Shown piece after piece: positions 26,472 through 36,031 of a stretch of DNA of 64,000 nt; position 1 is the first letter of the stretch; each line of letters opens with the position of its first letter. Source of the DNA: Longimycelium tulufanense (GTDB lineage: Bacteria > Actinomycetota > Actinomycetes > Mycobacteriales > Pseudonocardiaceae); assembly GCF_014645795.1 (NCBI RefSeq), contig NZ_BMMK01000004.1, positions 122,914 through 186,913 on the forward strand, written 5' to 3'. A program made the position numbers and the translations under genes. The notes beneath the pieces were generated by a model. The model ran no database searches and had not been told where the DNA came from. It saw only the letters and a list, made by a program, of their open reading frames with translations.

Positions 26472-27404
26472 TCACCGCCGTACCGGTTCAACCTCCCGGG
26501 CGGCAATGAACGGCGGCCGGGGGGACGGTGCGGAGAACGGTGACACGAGTGCGTTCTCCACGCTGTTGAACACGATGAAGATGTTCGACCGCGGGAACGG
26601 CGTGATGTTGCTGCCCGACCCGTGCATGCAGTTGGAGTCGAACATCAACGCCGAGCCGGCCGGACCGGTGAACTGCTCGATGCCGTAGCGGGCGGCGAGC
26701 ACGCTCAGGCTGTCCTCGTCCGGCGTGCCGATCTCCTGCTCCTTCAACGACTCCCGGTAGTGGTCGGCGGGGGTCTCACCGACACAGGAGACGAAGGTGC
26801 GGTGCGAGCCTGGCATGATCATCAGCCCGCCGTTGTACGGGTAGTTGTCGGTGAGCGCGATGGAGATGCTCACCGCGCGCATCGCCGGCATCCCGTCCTC
26901 AGCGTGCCAGGTCTCGAAGTCGGAGTGCCAGTAGAAGCCCTTGCCCCGAAAGCCCGGCATGTAGTTGATCCGGCTCTGGTGGATGTAGACCTCGGAGCCG
27001 AGGAGCTGCCGCGCCCGGTCCAGCACCCGCTCGTCGCGCGCCAGCGCGGCGATCTTCGGGCTGATCTTGTGTACCTCGAAGATGGAGCGGACCCGCCTGG
27101 AGCCCTTCTCCACGATGGTGCGCTCGTCGTTGACCACCTCCGGGTCCTCGACGAGCCGGTTCAGCTCGGCGCGGAACTCCTGGACCTCCTCCGCGGACAA
27201 CAGCCCCGGGATGGTCAGGAAGCCCTTGGCGTCGTAGCTGGTCAGAATGTCGTTGTCGATGGGGCCGGGCACGGGCGTGCCGTCCGGGCCGGGCCACACC
27301 ACGGGGTCCGGTCGGCGCAGCATCGCGGGATGACCGTTGACCCGGGTCGGGTACTGGTCGTCCGGACGCACCGTGCCAGTCGTGCTCATCTCGACGGTGG
27401 TCAT
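26472..27404 (-). CDS. ectD: Ectoine hydroxylase
   Basis: This 310-residue non-heme Fe(II)/2-oxoglutarate dioxygenase converts ectoine to 5-hydroxyectoine. The iron-binding facial triad is visible as HSD in GFYWHSDFETWHAEDGMP and the distal His in NCMHGSGSN. The EctD signature around the first two ligands is intact, and SRINYMPGFRGKGF precedes it. ATG 27404 has AGGAG upstream; an in-frame codon seven residues earlier is less likely. It is the last gene of ectABCD, 54 bp after ectC. Confidence 0.96.
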   Translation of the reverse strand: MTTVEMSTTGTVRPDDQYPTRVNGHPAMLRRPDPVVWPGPDGTPVPGPIDNDILTSYDAKGFLTIPGLLSAEEVQEFRAELNRLVEDPEVVNDERTIVEKGSRRVRSIFEVHKISPKIAALARDERVLDRARQLLGSEVYIHQSRINYMPGFRGKGFYWHSDFETWHAEDGMPAMRAVSISIALTDNYPYNGGLMIMPGSHRTFVSCVGETPADHYRESLKEQEIGTPDEDSLSVLAARYGIEQFTGPAGSALMFDSNCMHGSGSNITPFPRSNIFIVFNSVENALVSPFSAPSPRPPFIAAREVEPVRR

Positions 27405-27458
27405 GCGCTCACTCCTTGGCGGCAAAGAGTTTCCGTTGCGGTGGAGCGGATGTGCTCG

Positions 27459-27869
27459 TCAGCCGACGGGCTGCGGGTCGTCGTCCTCCTTCACCAGGGG
27501 GTAGACGCCGTTCTCATCGTGCACCTCACGCCCAGTGACCGGAGGATTGAACACACAAACGGTGCGCATATCAGTCTTTGGGCGCAGCACGTGCCGCTCG
27601 TGGCCGTCCAGCAGGTAGAGGGTGCCGGGCGAGATCCAGTGCGACTCGCCGGTCTCCTGGTTGACCAGTTCCCCCTCACCCTCGACGCAGTAGACGGCCT
27701 CGATGTGGTTGGCGTACCACATGGCGTTCTCGGTTCCCGCGTAGAGCACGGTGTCGTGCATGGAGAAGCCGACCTTCTCCTTGGCGAGGACGATGCGGCG
27801 GCTACGCCAGTTGGGCGTCCGCACGTCGCGGTGCGTGCCCTCGATGTCGGCCAACGAACGAACGATCAC
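27459..27869 (-). CDS. ectC: Ectoine synthase
   Basis: This 136-residue cupin enzyme cyclises N-gamma-acetyl-diaminobutyrate to ectoine. It shows [16 protein letters not shown] at the start and the barrel motifs [18 protein letters not shown] and [17 protein letters not shown]. The family's iron-binding Glu, Tyr and His are in these stretches. Length is as expected. It is the third gene of the ectoine operon. Confidence 0.97.
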   Translation of the reverse strand: MIVRSLADIEGTHRDVRTPNWRSRRIVLAKEKVGFSMHDTVLYAGTENAMWYANHIEAVYCVEGEGELVNQETGESHWISPGTLYLLDGHERHVLRPKTDMRTVCVFNPPVTGREVHDENGVYPLVKEDDDPQPVG

Positions 27870-27900
27870 GTTGTCTCCAGGGAAAGGATCTTCGGTGCGG

Positions 27901-29151
27901 TCAGGCGGCGACGACGCGCACGGAGTCGGCCAACAGGGCCAACCCGCGTTCCAGCTCCTCGTCGCTGATCGTCAGCGGCGGCATCACCTTGACGACCTCG
28001 CTCTCCGGGCCGGAAGTCTCCATGATCAGACCGCGGTCGAACGCCTCCCGGCACACCTGGTCGGCCAGCTCCGACTGCTCGAAGGACAGCCCACGGGCCA
28101 GGCCGCGTCCCTTGACGCGCATGCCGGTGTCCGGGTACGCCTCGGTGATCTCGCTGAGCACACGCTCGACGTGCTCGCCCTTGGCGAGGGTGCTCTTCTC
28201 CAGCTTGTCGTCGGTCCAGTAGGTCTCCAGCGCGGCGGTGGCGGTGACGAAGGCCGGGTTGTTGCCGCGGAAGGTGCCGTTGTGTTCGCCCGGGGACCAC
28301 AGGTCCATCTCCGGGCGGAACAACGTCAACGCCAGCGGCATGCCGTAGCCGCCGATGGACTTGGACAGGCAGACGATGTCCGGGGTGATCCCGGCGACCT
28401 CGAAGCTGAAGAACGGACCGGTGCGGCCGCAGCCCATCTGCACGTCGTCGACGATCAGCAGCATCTCGTGCCGCTGGCACAGGTCGGCCAGGCCACGCAG
28501 CCACTCGGCGCGCGCGGCGTTGATGCCGCCCTCGCCCTGCACCGTCTCCACGATCACCGCGGCCGGGTGGTCGAGCCCGCTGCCGCTGTCGCTGAGCAGC
28601 CGGTCCAGCCACAGGAAGTCCGGCAGCTGGCCGTCCAGGTAACCGTCGTAGGGCATCGGCATCGCGTTGCCCAGCGGCAGCCCGGCGCCGCCACGCTTCA
28701 TCGAGTTACCGGTCACCGACAGCGCGCCCAGCGTCATGCCGTGGAATCCGTTGGTGAAGCTGAGCACCAGCTGCCGGCCGGTGACCTTACGGGCCAGTTT
28801 CAGCGCGGCCTCCACCGAGTTGGTGCCCGTGGGGCCGGGGAACATGATCTTGTAGTCCAGTCCCCGCGGTTTCAGCACCAGCTCGTGGAACGCTTCCAGG
28901 AAACGTTTTTTCGCCACCGTGCTCATGTCGAGTGAGTGGGTGACGCCATCGGAACGCAGGTAGTCGAGCAATTGCTCTTTCAACGCCGGGTTGTTGTGCC
29001 CGTAGTTGAGTGAGCCCGCACCCGCGAAGAAGTCGAGGTACTCCTTTCCGTGCTCGTCACGCAACCAGCTTCCGGTCGCGGTCTCGAATACCGCCGGCCA
29101 GCTCCTGCAGTAGGAGCGGACCTCGGATTCCAGTGTTTCGAAGATGTTCAC
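27901..29151 (-). CDS. ectB: Diaminobutyrate-2-oxoglutarate aminotransferase
   Basis: This 416-residue PLP enzyme (class III aminotransferase fold) turns aspartate semialdehyde into L-2,4-diaminobutyrate, the first step of ectoine synthesis. Seen are [33 protein letters not shown] (phosphate binding), [21 protein letters not shown] (Asp contacting the pyridine nitrogen) and the PLP-binding Lys in VCLSKSIGG. The GTG at 29151 gives the standard EctB beginning [19 protein letters not shown]. It lies between ectA and ectC. Confidence 0.97.
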   Translation of the reverse strand: MNIFETLESEVRSYCRSWPAVFETATGSWLRDEHGKEYLDFFAGAGSLNYGHNNPALKEQLLDYLRSDGVTHSLDMSTVAKKRFLEAFHELVLKPRGLDYKIMFPGPTGTNSVEAALKLARKVTGRQLVLSFTNGFHGMTLGALSVTGNSMKRGGAGLPLGNAMPMPYDGYLDGQLPDFLWLDRLLSDSGSGLDHPAAVIVETVQGEGGINAARAEWLRGLADLCQRHEMLLIVDDVQMGCGRTGPFFSFEVAGITPDIVCLSKSIGGYGMPLALTLFRPEMDLWSPGEHNGTFRGNNPAFVTATAALETYWTDDKLEKSTLAKGEHVERVLSEITEAYPDTGMRVKGRGLARGLSFEQSELADQVCREAFDRGLIMETSGPESEVVKVMPPLTISDEELERGLALLADSVRVVAA

Positions 29152-29188
29152 TTGCAAGCTCCGTCCGTCAGGGGCGGGCGGCGGCGGG

Positions 29189-29719
29189 TCAACTCGGGAT
29201 CGGCCCGATCCGGTACAGGTCCTCCGCGGCGTGCCCGTCCGGGAACATCGCCGCGTCGAACAGTTCGCGGCGCTCGATGGTCGTACCCAGGTCCCGCGCC
29301 AACGCACTGAACAGGGCAATCGAGGCGGTGTTGTCGGCGGTGATGGTGGTCTCGAGGAACCGGACCCCGCGCTCGGCAAGGCGGGCGAGCAGGTGCCGCA
29401 GCAGGCGCCCGGCCAGGCCGTGGCCCCGTTGCTGGGCGTCCACCGCGATCTGCCAGACGACGAGCGTGTCGGGTGCGTCCGGTCGAAGATAGCCGGTGAC
29501 GAACCCGGCGACGGTCCCGTCCACCCGCGCCACCGCCGAGGTCACGGAAAAATCGCGGCACCACAACAGATAGGCGTAGGACGGGTTGAGGTCCAGCGTC
29601 TGCGAATCGCGGGCGATTCGCCACATCTCGGCACCGTCGGTGGTGCCGGGCTGTTCGATGAGGACGCTGGGTGTCGCCGTTCCGCCACCAATTGCGCGGT
29701 CCGGTCGCTCTCCGGTCAT
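29189..29719 (-). CDS. ectA: Diaminobutyrate acetyltransferase
   Basis: This 176-residue GNAT enzyme acetylates the gamma-amino group of diaminobutyrate. The EctA region [20 protein letters not shown] is clear, as are [19 protein letters not shown] (acetyl-CoA loop Q/RxxGxG/A) and the distinctive [20 protein letters not shown]. It is first in the ectABCD operon. There is no aspartokinase (ask_ect) or marR-like ectR next to it. Its promoter must lie in the 194-bp gap at 29720-29913, where I see no obvious operator. Confidence 0.97.
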   Translation of the reverse strand: MTGERPDRAIGGGTATPSVLIEQPGTTDGAEMWRIARDSQTLDLNPSYAYLLWCRDFSVTSAVARVDGTVAGFVTGYLRPDAPDTLVVWQIAVDAQQRGHGLAGRLLRHLLARLAERGVRFLETTITADNTASIALFSALARDLGTTIERRELFDAAMFPDGHAAEDLYRIGPIPS

Positions 29720-29913
29720 GTCATGCGAACGTAACAGGAATAGCTTGGAACGCCACCCCCCGCGTACGACGACAGAGGCACTACCAGCACGTTCGCAAAA
29801 ACCCCTGTGAGAAGGCCCACGTAACGGTGGAAGTCTGCGCGGCGATGTTGCTAGTCATGCACGCGCGCGGAACCCAGCCGGCGGTGCCGGCTGGGCCTCC
29901 TGCCGCGTCGCGC

Positions 29914-31392
29914 TCATCCGGAAGGTCTCTCGCGACGGGACGAACCGGACATTCCGAACCAACGACGCAGTGCTGGCGCCAACCCGCCTGCTCCGGGCGC
30001 CGCCCAGGCGACGTAACCGTCCGGGCGCAACAGGACAGCCGCCGTGCGGTCCAGGTCACCATTGGGCGCGATGGCGGTCACGATGTCAACACGGCCCGCC
30101 CAGTTCGCGGCCGTCGCGCGTAGTTCGGCGTCGTCGGCGAGGTCCAGCAGGACCCCGCGCGCCGGGTTCAGCAACGCGGTCGTGCTCGTCTTCCCGTCCG
30201 AAGTGGACAGTTCCACGTGCGGGATCCTGCGCCCGACCAGCGGGTGACCGTCCACACCGACGTCGTAGCGGATCTCGACAGCACTGATCATCCGGATCAG
30301 GTGGTCGTTCACCTCGGGTATGTCGAACAGCTCGCGCAGCATTGCCCGCAGCGGTTCGACCTGCGTCCCGTGGTACATCACGACTCCCTGGGCGCGGGTG
30401 TTGAGGAGCACGCGCGCGCCCACCGGATTCCGCTCGGCGTGGTAGGTGTCGAGCAACCCCGGCGAAGCCCAGCCGCTGAGTTCCGCGGCGAGCTTCCAAC
30501 CCAGGTTCACCGCGTCCTGCACGCCGAGGTTGAGTCCCTGCCCGCCCGCCGGGAAGTGGACGTGTGCCGCGTCGCCGGCGAGCAGGACCCGGCCGCGCCG
30601 GTACTCGGTGACCTGGCGCGTCGCATCGCCGAACGCACTCACCCACAGCGGCCGTGCCGCACCGATGTCCTGCCCGGTGACGCGGTAGTGCACCGCGGCC
30701 ACCTCGGCAAACGTGGGTGGCGCGGTGCGGCGACGGGGTGGCGTGCCGAACTCGTAGGGCAGGATCCGGTAGACACCGTCGCCCAGCGGGATCACCGCGT
30801 ACAGCCCGCGCTCGTTCCGGGTGAAGGTCTGGAGGCCCAGGTCGATACCGGTGACGTCGGCGAGCAGGAACTCCGTGGTGGCGTCCGTGCCCGGGAAGTC
30901 GAAGCCCACCACCTTACGTACTGTGCTGCGTCCACCGTCACAGCCGACGAGGTAGGCGGCGCGTAGCTCATAACCGCCGTCGGGACCGTCGACCTGTGCG
31001 GTCACGCCCTCGTCGTCCTGCGCCAGGTCCCGCAACTCGTGGCCGCGCCGGATCTCCACCCCGAGCTCGCGCACCCACTCGGCGAGCATCCGCTCCGTCC
31101 GGTTCTGTGGCATGAACATCTGTCCCGGGTGCGCGCCGTCCAGCCGGCCGAAGTCCAGCGAGAGCGCGCCGAAGTGCCCCCACGACCCCACGACGGCAGG
31201 TCGCAACCGCTCCAGCAGGCCCCGCTGGTCGAGCACCTCCATGGTCCTGGCGTGCATCCCCAGCGCCCGCGCGTTGTCGTTCGGCGTGGTCAGCCGGTCG
31301 AGCACGACCACGTCAACACCCCCCAGCGCCAGCTCGCCCGCCAGCATCAGGCCGGTCGGGCCCGCGCCCACCACGACGACCCGTGTGTCCAC
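29914..31392 (-). CDS. FAD-dependent aromatic monooxygenase (rifampicin monooxygenase/TetX-like)
   Basis: This 492-residue class A flavoprotein monooxygenase has the dinucleotide fold VVVVGAGPTGLMLAGELALGG, the DG motif CDGGRSTVRKVVGFDFPG, and the FAD-ribityl motif VLLAGDAAHVHFPAGGQGLNLGVQDAVNLGWKL. A thioredoxin-like C-terminal domain makes up the last 110 residues. Relatives hydroxylate polyketides or inactivate rifamycins and tetracyclines using NADPH and oxygen. It is divergent from a TetR regulator, and the 104-bp gap contains three operator-like repeats. This is the classic layout of a drug-inducible detoxification pair; the actual substrate is unknown. Confidence 0.88.
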   Translation of the reverse strand: MDTRVVVVGAGPTGLMLAGELALGGVDVVVLDRLTTPNDNARALGMHARTMEVLDQRGLLERLRPAVVGSWGHFGALSLDFGRLDGAHPGQMFMPQNRTERMLAEWVRELGVEIRRGHELRDLAQDDEGVTAQVDGPDGGYELRAAYLVGCDGGRSTVRKVVGFDFPGTDATTEFLLADVTGIDLGLQTFTRNERGLYAVIPLGDGVYRILPYEFGTPPRRRTAPPTFAEVAAVHYRVTGQDIGAARPLWVSAFGDATRQVTEYRRGRVLLAGDAAHVHFPAGGQGLNLGVQDAVNLGWKLAAELSGWASPGLLDTYHAERNPVGARVLLNTRAQGVVMYHGTQVEPLRAMLRELFDIPEVNDHLIRMISAVEIRYDVGVDGHPLVGRRIPHVELSTSDGKTSTTALLNPARGVLLDLADDAELRATAANWAGRVDIVTAIAPNGDLDRTAAVLLRPDGYVAWAAPGAGGLAPALRRWFGMSGSSRRERPSG

Positions 31393-31404
31393 TCGTCCCC
31401 CTCC

Positions 31405-31453
31405 TTAACGACGTTAAATTTAACAGTGTTCAGCCTGCCCTGAACGGCGTTAA
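31405..31453. promoter_or_regulatory. Three TetR operator-like repeats
   Basis: Three 13-bp copies of TNAAC-N3-GTTNA lie in the divergent gap: TTAACGACGTTAA at 31405-31417, TTAACAGTGTTCA at 31420-31432 and TGAACGGCGTTAA at 31441-31453. Centres are 15 and 21 bp apart. The first is a perfect palindrome. They overlap the expected promoters of both the monooxygenase and the TetR gene. Confidence 0.7.
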
Positions 31454-31496
31454 GCTGTCAAGGCGTTTCCGGCGGACGAGCGGAGGGGCGGACAGG

Positions 31497-32159
31497 ATGC
31501 GGCTACGGCGCGAGGCGATCGTGCGGGCGGCGTTGAAGCTGGTCGACCAGGTCGGCCTGGAGGGCCTCACGCTGCGCCTCATCGCCGACGAACTCGGGGT
31601 GCGCGCCCCGGCCCTGTACTGGCACGTCAAGAACAAGCAGGAGCTGCTGGACGAGATGGCCACCGTCGTGCTGGGCGACCTCTACCACCAGGTCCGGCCA
31701 CAGCGGCCGGGCGAGACGTGGGTGGAGTGGATGGCCGACTTCGCCCGCAAGCTGCGCCGCACCCTGCTCTCCTACCGGGACGGCGCCCGGATGTGCGCCG
31801 GAACCTACGTCGCCGATCCACGCCTGGTCGAGGCCGAGGAGATCTGGCTGCGTGTGCTCATCGACGCCGGGTTCTCGGTGCAGGACGCGGTGGGCGGGGG
31901 GTGGACCGTCTACAACTTCGTCATCGGCCACACCATCGAGGAACAGGCGGTGGCCCCGCGACCGGGCGAGCTGAACGAGCAGTACAGCCAGGAGCGGCTA
32001 CAGGAGCACCACAACCCCGACCGCTATCCGCTGGCCGCCGAGGCGAGCCGCTACACCTTCGACCCGGACAGCGCGGAGGAGCGCTTCGAGCACGGGCTGC
32101 GGCTCATCCTGACCGGGATGCGGCTGTCCCTACTCGGGCAGCACAACGCGCACGCGTAA
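31497..32159 (+). CDS. TetR-family repressor
   Basis: This 220-residue protein begins with a TetR HTH (REAIVRAALKLVDQVGLEGL, RLIADELGVRAPALYWHVKN) and has the C-terminal ligand-binding domain of the TetR/TetR_C subclass (FVIGHTIEEQAV and on). The YWHVKN helix is shared with tetracycline-type repressors, which sense large polyketide drugs. ATG 31497 places the HTH right at the N-terminus. It probably represses itself and the divergent monooxygenase through the three repeats in between. Confidence 0.9.
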   Translation: MRLRREAIVRAALKLVDQVGLEGLTLRLIADELGVRAPALYWHVKNKQELLDEMATVVLGDLYHQVRPQRPGETWVEWMADFARKLRRTLLSYRDGARMCAGTYVADPRLVEAEEIWLRVLIDAGFSVQDAVGGGWTVYNFVIGHTIEEQAVAPRPGELNEQYSQERLQEHHNPDRYPLAAEASRYTFDPDSAEERFEHGLRLILTGMRLSLLGQHNAHA

Positions 32160-32806
32160 GCCCGACCCAGGGGCGGGGCCGTTTCTTTCCGCACTTCACG
32201 AGCGTGCCGGGCCTATGTGATCCACAATCGACCACGCGACCCGCCCGCGACCCGCCTTGATGTGACCGAAATCTCACCACTCGCGCGATTTTCCGCGCCT
32301 ACGGAAGAATTCCCAGCTTCCCTTGACCAACACGGCCCCCGCCCTCTCCGGGGGCTGACGCCCCGCGTCCAGCGTAGGGGGCGAATTGCGCAGGTCAAAA
32401 CGGGTGTCCACAGGAAGGATCCGTTGTCCCCAACGCCCGGAAAATCACTTGACAGCCGGCTCGGGGTCTGCTCGCCCAGCTCGAGAAGTGGCCGGGCGCG
32501 CGACGGGGTTGGTGGCGCGGCGTCGGGTGGAGGTACCGGGGGGGCGGTTCCCCCTGCGTCGAGGTAGGCAGGTCTGCCGGCTCGGCCGCCGAGCGGCGTC
32601 CTCCTTCGAGTCGCGCTCCGGCGCGCCACCTCCGCACGGTGCAGCACCTTGCCGGGCAAGGGCCGGCACCGCTGCCCGCCGCGTTGACGAGGCGCCATCA
32701 CGGGATTCGGCGGCCTGCGGCTGCCCGCCTGCGCACCGCTCCCGAGTGAGTGGCCCGGCGGTGAAAGTGCCCGGTAGGCCGGAGGTTTCCGGATGGGTTT
32801 CGCTCG
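32160..32806. other. 647-bp region without a recognisable gene
   Basis: Frames here are short, overlap on both strands and have no recognisable domains. The stretch at 32225-32320 is somewhat richer in A/T. It lies between the TetR gene and a decayed aldo/keto reductase, so more unrecognised debris is possible. Confidence 0.4.
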
Positions 32807-33705
32807 TCAGCCGGCCGCGCGCGAGCGTGCCCAGAGGTCGATACCGCCGTCGACCGCGTGCTTGTCGATCTCGATCAGCACGTCGTCGGTCAGCGGTGGG
32901 CCGTCGAGGGCGGCCAGGTTCTCCTCGAGCTGGGCGACGGAGCTGGCACCGATGAGCACGGAGGTGACCCGCGGGTCACGCAACGCCCAGGACAAGGTCA
33001 GCTGCGCCAGCTTCTGCCCGCCGCGTCCCGCCACCACGTTCAGCGCCCGCGCTCGCGCGACGTTCTCCGCGCTCAGGTACTCCCGCCGCAGCGAGCCGTT
33101 CCGGCTCCCCCGGGAGCCCGCGGCCAAGCCGTCGAGGTACTTGTCGGTAGCAGCTCCTGGCCGAGCGGGGAGAACGCGATACAGCCGGCGCCGAGCCCGG
33201 CGAGCGTGTCCAGCAGCTCCTCCTCGATCCAACGGTTCAACATCGAGCACGAGGGCTGGTGGATCAAAAGCGTGATCCCGGCCTGGCACAACATCTCGGC
33301 CGCCTACCGTGTCCTGGCCGGCGAGTACGACGAGACCGCGATGTACAGTGCTTCCCTTGTTGCACCACAGAAACGAGTGCGCCGACAGTCTCCTCCGACA
33401 GAGTCAGCAGGTCGGAACGGCGCGGGTCGAAGATTCCGACGTAGAAGATCGCATCCGGCGCAGGAGAAGTCCAAAGAGGACATTGATACCCGCGTGATCC
33501 CCATTCACCGAAGGGAACCGGGTGCATCCTGTACTCGGCTGTCGTGGAGATGGCTAGCTCGTGAGGGTAGGGCCACAGGTTCCAGCGCAGCATGCGACCA
33601 AACTTCCACTCCGCCGTGCCCAACGGAGGACCTCAGTATGTGGCCCAGTCGAAGTGCATGACTCCGAAGTCGAAGGCACGAAGACGATCGAACGTCGCGT
33701 CTCAT
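32807..33705 (-). pseudogene. Decayed aldo/keto reductase gene
   Basis: Pieces of one AKR protein (YghZ/potassium-channel-beta-subunit type) can be read in order on the minus strand in different frames. AFDFGVMHFDWATY then TGA at 33635-33633 then GPPLGTAEWKFGRML; ELAISTTAEYRMHPVPFGEWGSRGY; SEETVGALVSVVQQGK; a frame change near 33351, ALYIAVSSYSPARTR, TAG at 33306-33304; LLIHQPSCSMLNRWIEEELLD and GCIAFSPLGQ; a frame change near 33150; then TDKYLDGLAAG and an intact C-terminus. By alignment to the family motif NNYGPP, the first stop falls at the catalytic Tyr, and the catalytic Lys of ISTKAGY is Thr here. Two stops, two frameshifts and lost catalytic residues mean it is dead. Confidence 0.82.
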
Positions 33706-33763
33706 GTGGACGGGCGTCGCCGAGATTCTCCCGAGTAACCAGGGAAAATCACCGAAAGGTCGA

Positions 33764-33809
33764 GGCCGCTACGACCGCACTCGCGATACCTCATGCGGTC
33801 GTAGCGGCC
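33764..33809 (-). terminator. Hairpin after the DUF6114 gene
   Basis: There is a perfect 16-bp inverted repeat (GGCCGCTACGACCGCA at 33764-33779, complement at 33794-33809) with a 14-nt loop, about 85 bp past the stop of the minus-strand DUF6114 gene. It is the probable end of that operon. Confidence 0.6.
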
Positions 33810-33893
33810 CCCGTCAGCTTCGGATGGCTCGACTTGCCCTGATGGTCGACTCGCGGGAAGACGGCTTCACCGCAACCCCGCCGACAACCACCG

Positions 33894-35420
33894 TCACTCC
33901 ACACTGAGGTGCGGCTTGGGAACGTGGATGGTTCCGCCCGACAACAGGGTGTTCCGGTTGTCCACGTTGCTGAACGTCAGGTCGAGGGGAAGCAGCCCCA
34001 ACAGCGGGGCGATTCCGGGGTTGTCCCCACTGATGTCCATCCGCAGGGGCAACGGGCCGATCTGCGGCGGCAGCGGGATGGGACCGACCGCCGCGAGCGT
34101 GCCGACCAGCCGCTCCGTGTACAGCGTGACCGGACCGGGACCGATCGTGGTGACCGTTCCCTTGCCGGCCCGGATCACCAGCTGCTTCCCGTTGCCGTAG
34201 TCCGATGTCATGACCATGTCATGAATGTTGATGCCGGCGGCCTGGAACTCGATGACCTTCACCGGCTTCCCCTGGACCGTCACCGTCTTCGGCCCGATGA
34301 AGCGAAGCTGCTTCAGCTCCAGCTTGGGGGTCTGCAGGGTGAACGCGTTGCCGAAGGGCTGCATCTTCTCCCCGCCCTCGGGTGGCGGGGCCGGCGTCGG
34401 GGTCGTCGGGGACGAGGGTTCGGTGGACTCCGTCGGCGCACCGGACGTCGGCGCACCGGACTCCGATCCCGACGGGGACGGCTTCCCCGGCGTCCCGCTC
34501 GGTGTCGGGGTTGGCCGCGTCGACGGTGTGCCGGCGTCGGTCGTCTGCGTCGGCTTCGGCCACGGCCACCACCAGTCGTCCGACTGGGCGTGCGCCGGCG
34601 TGACTCCGGTGGCCACGACCAACGCGCCCGCGGAGGCGATGACGCCGAGCAGCGTCAGGCCGGGTGGCATCCGCAGTCGCCCGGTCGGGCGCCGGTCGCC
34701 CGGTGCCCCGCCGCCATCCTCGTCCCGGCCCCGGAGACCACCGTGGGAGATGGTCTGGCCCTGCCCGCCGGCGGTACCACCGGGGACCTCGTCGGGGGGC
34801 TCGGCCTCGGTGGCCTCCCGCTGCGGAGCCGCCTGCTCCTCGCCGGCCCGGACGATCGTCTCGGTGATCTCCTCCTCGGTGGTCGGCCCGGGCACCCGCT
34901 CCAGCGGGGTGGTCCGCGCCTCCTCCAGGACGACGGTCGGCGCCGCCGGGACCCTGCGCCGCGGCCGCTGGGCAGCGGGCTTGTCGGTCCAGGCGAGGGC
35001 CAACGCCCCGCCGACGATGCCGAGCACCGTGGCGATCAGGAAGCCGCCGAGGTTCGCGGTGACCACGGCGGCCAGCGACAGCAGGATCGTGGAGATCCCG
35101 GCGACCAGCCGGTACTGCGGGCGCACCCACAGCGACACCGCCGCGGCCAGCATGACGAACCCGATCAGCAGCGAGGAGACCCCGCCGACGGTGCTGATCG
35201 AGATGATCAGCTCACCCAGCTTGATGGTGCCGAACGGCAGGTAGAGCAGCGCAAGGGCACCCAGGGCGACGAGCAGGCCGGCCCAGAACGGGCGGCCCTG
35301 CCGCCAGTCCCGGAACCTGGCCCACGCCGTGCCCACCCGGGACCGGGCGCCGCCCAGCCGCGAGTGCCCCGCGGCCCGCCCCGTCTTCGGAGCGGGCCAC
35401 CTGGGGTTGTGCACGGTCAT
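33894..35420 (-). CDS. DUF6114-family membrane protein
   Basis: This 508-residue protein starts with a basic cytoplasmic segment and four hydrophobic helices (FWAGLLVALGALALLYLPFG and following, to about residue 150), the DUF6114 region. A charged segment and another hydrophobic stretch (LTLLGVIASAGALVVATGV) follow, then a long Ser/Thr/Pro linker (about 285-345). The C-terminal beta-rich domain (about 350-508, from MQPFGNAFTLQTPKLELKQL) is probably outside the cell. The function of the family is not established. It overlaps the DUF6230 gene by ATGA; the two families usually occur together. Confidence 0.78.
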   Translation of the reverse strand: MTVHNPRWPAPKTGRAAGHSRLGGARSRVGTAWARFRDWRQGRPFWAGLLVALGALALLYLPFGTIKLGELIISISTVGGVSSLLIGFVMLAAAVSLWVRPQYRLVAGISTILLSLAAVVTANLGGFLIATVLGIVGGALALAWTDKPAAQRPRRRVPAAPTVVLEEARTTPLERVPGPTTEEEITETIVRAGEEQAAPQREATEAEPPDEVPGGTAGGQGQTISHGGLRGRDEDGGGAPGDRRPTGRLRMPPGLTLLGVIASAGALVVATGVTPAHAQSDDWWWPWPKPTQTTDAGTPSTRPTPTPSGTPGKPSPSGSESGAPTSGAPTESTEPSSPTTPTPAPPPEGGEKMQPFGNAFTLQTPKLELKQLRFIGPKTVTVQGKPVKVIEFQAAGINIHDMVMTSDYGNGKQLVIRAGKGTVTTIGPGPVTLYTERLVGTLAAVGPIPLPPQIGPLPLRMDISGDNPGIAPLLGLLPLDLTFSNVDNRNTLLSGGTIHVPKPHLSVE

Positions 35421-36031
35421 CAGAAGCACTCGCTCTTGCCGGGGATCACCTTCAGCTGCAGGCCCTTGACCCGCAGCGTGCCCGCGGTCAGCTTCCAGGC
35501 CACCTGCTTGGCGGCGGTGACCTCGACGGTGTCGCCCTGCAGACCGATGCCGCCGGGGGTGCCCTTGGCACCCTCCGGACCCTTTGCGAGCTGCCCGGCG
35601 TCGACACCGACCTCCAGGTTGCCCACGGTGAAGGTCTCACCGTTGAGGTCGACCAGGTCCAGCACGAAGTTGTCCATCTGGGCGGCACCCTTGCCTGCCG
35701 CGGTCATCTTGATCGTCTGGGTACCGACGACGGGAAGGTCCACCACACTGGTCTGGCAGAAGTCGTCCGCCGTGGCCTTGCGCATCGCGTTGACCGCGAC
35801 GGTGTGCGCCTGCCCCTCGCTGCCGTGGTCGACGGAGGCGTACTGCACGAAGCCAGTGCCACTGAGCTTGCTCGCCGAGGCCTTGAACGTGGTGCCGGCG
35901 ACCGAGATGTTCGCCGCGAGAGCACCCTGTTGGATCCCGAACAGCAGCACGCCGACACCGAGCCCACCGGCGGCAGCGGCGGCCAGGAACCGACCCCACC
36001 GAGTTCTGCCGCGGGCGTTCGACTCACCCAT
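35420..36031 (-). CDS. DUF6230-family exported protein
   Basis: This 203-residue protein has an N-terminal basic region and a single hydrophobic segment (FLAAAAAGGLGVGVLLFGI), a signal peptide or anchor, followed by a beta-rich domain (ISVAGTTFKASASKLSGTGF, VAVNAMRKATADDFCQTSVV, DGTVEV-like repeats). Cys residues are few and could form one disulfide. ATG 36031 has GAGGAGG upstream. It is translationally coupled to the DUF6114 gene, so the two products probably work together at the cell surface. Function unknown. Confidence 0.78.
   Translation of the reverse strand: MGESNARGRTRWGRFLAAAAAGGLGVGVLLFGIQQGALAANISVAGTTFKASASKLSGTGFVQYASVDHGSEGQAHTVAVNAMRKATADDFCQTSVVDLPVVGTQTIKMTAAGKGAAQMDNFVLDLVDLNGETFTVGNLEVGVDAGQLAKGPEGAKGTPGGIGLQGDTVEVTAAKQVAWKLTAGTLRVKGLQLKVIPGKSECF

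Noticed and set aside
32213..32701. A 162-codon minus-strand frame in the gap after the TetR gene
   Set aside because: It has no recognisable domain, a weak start, and several other frames are open across the same DNA.
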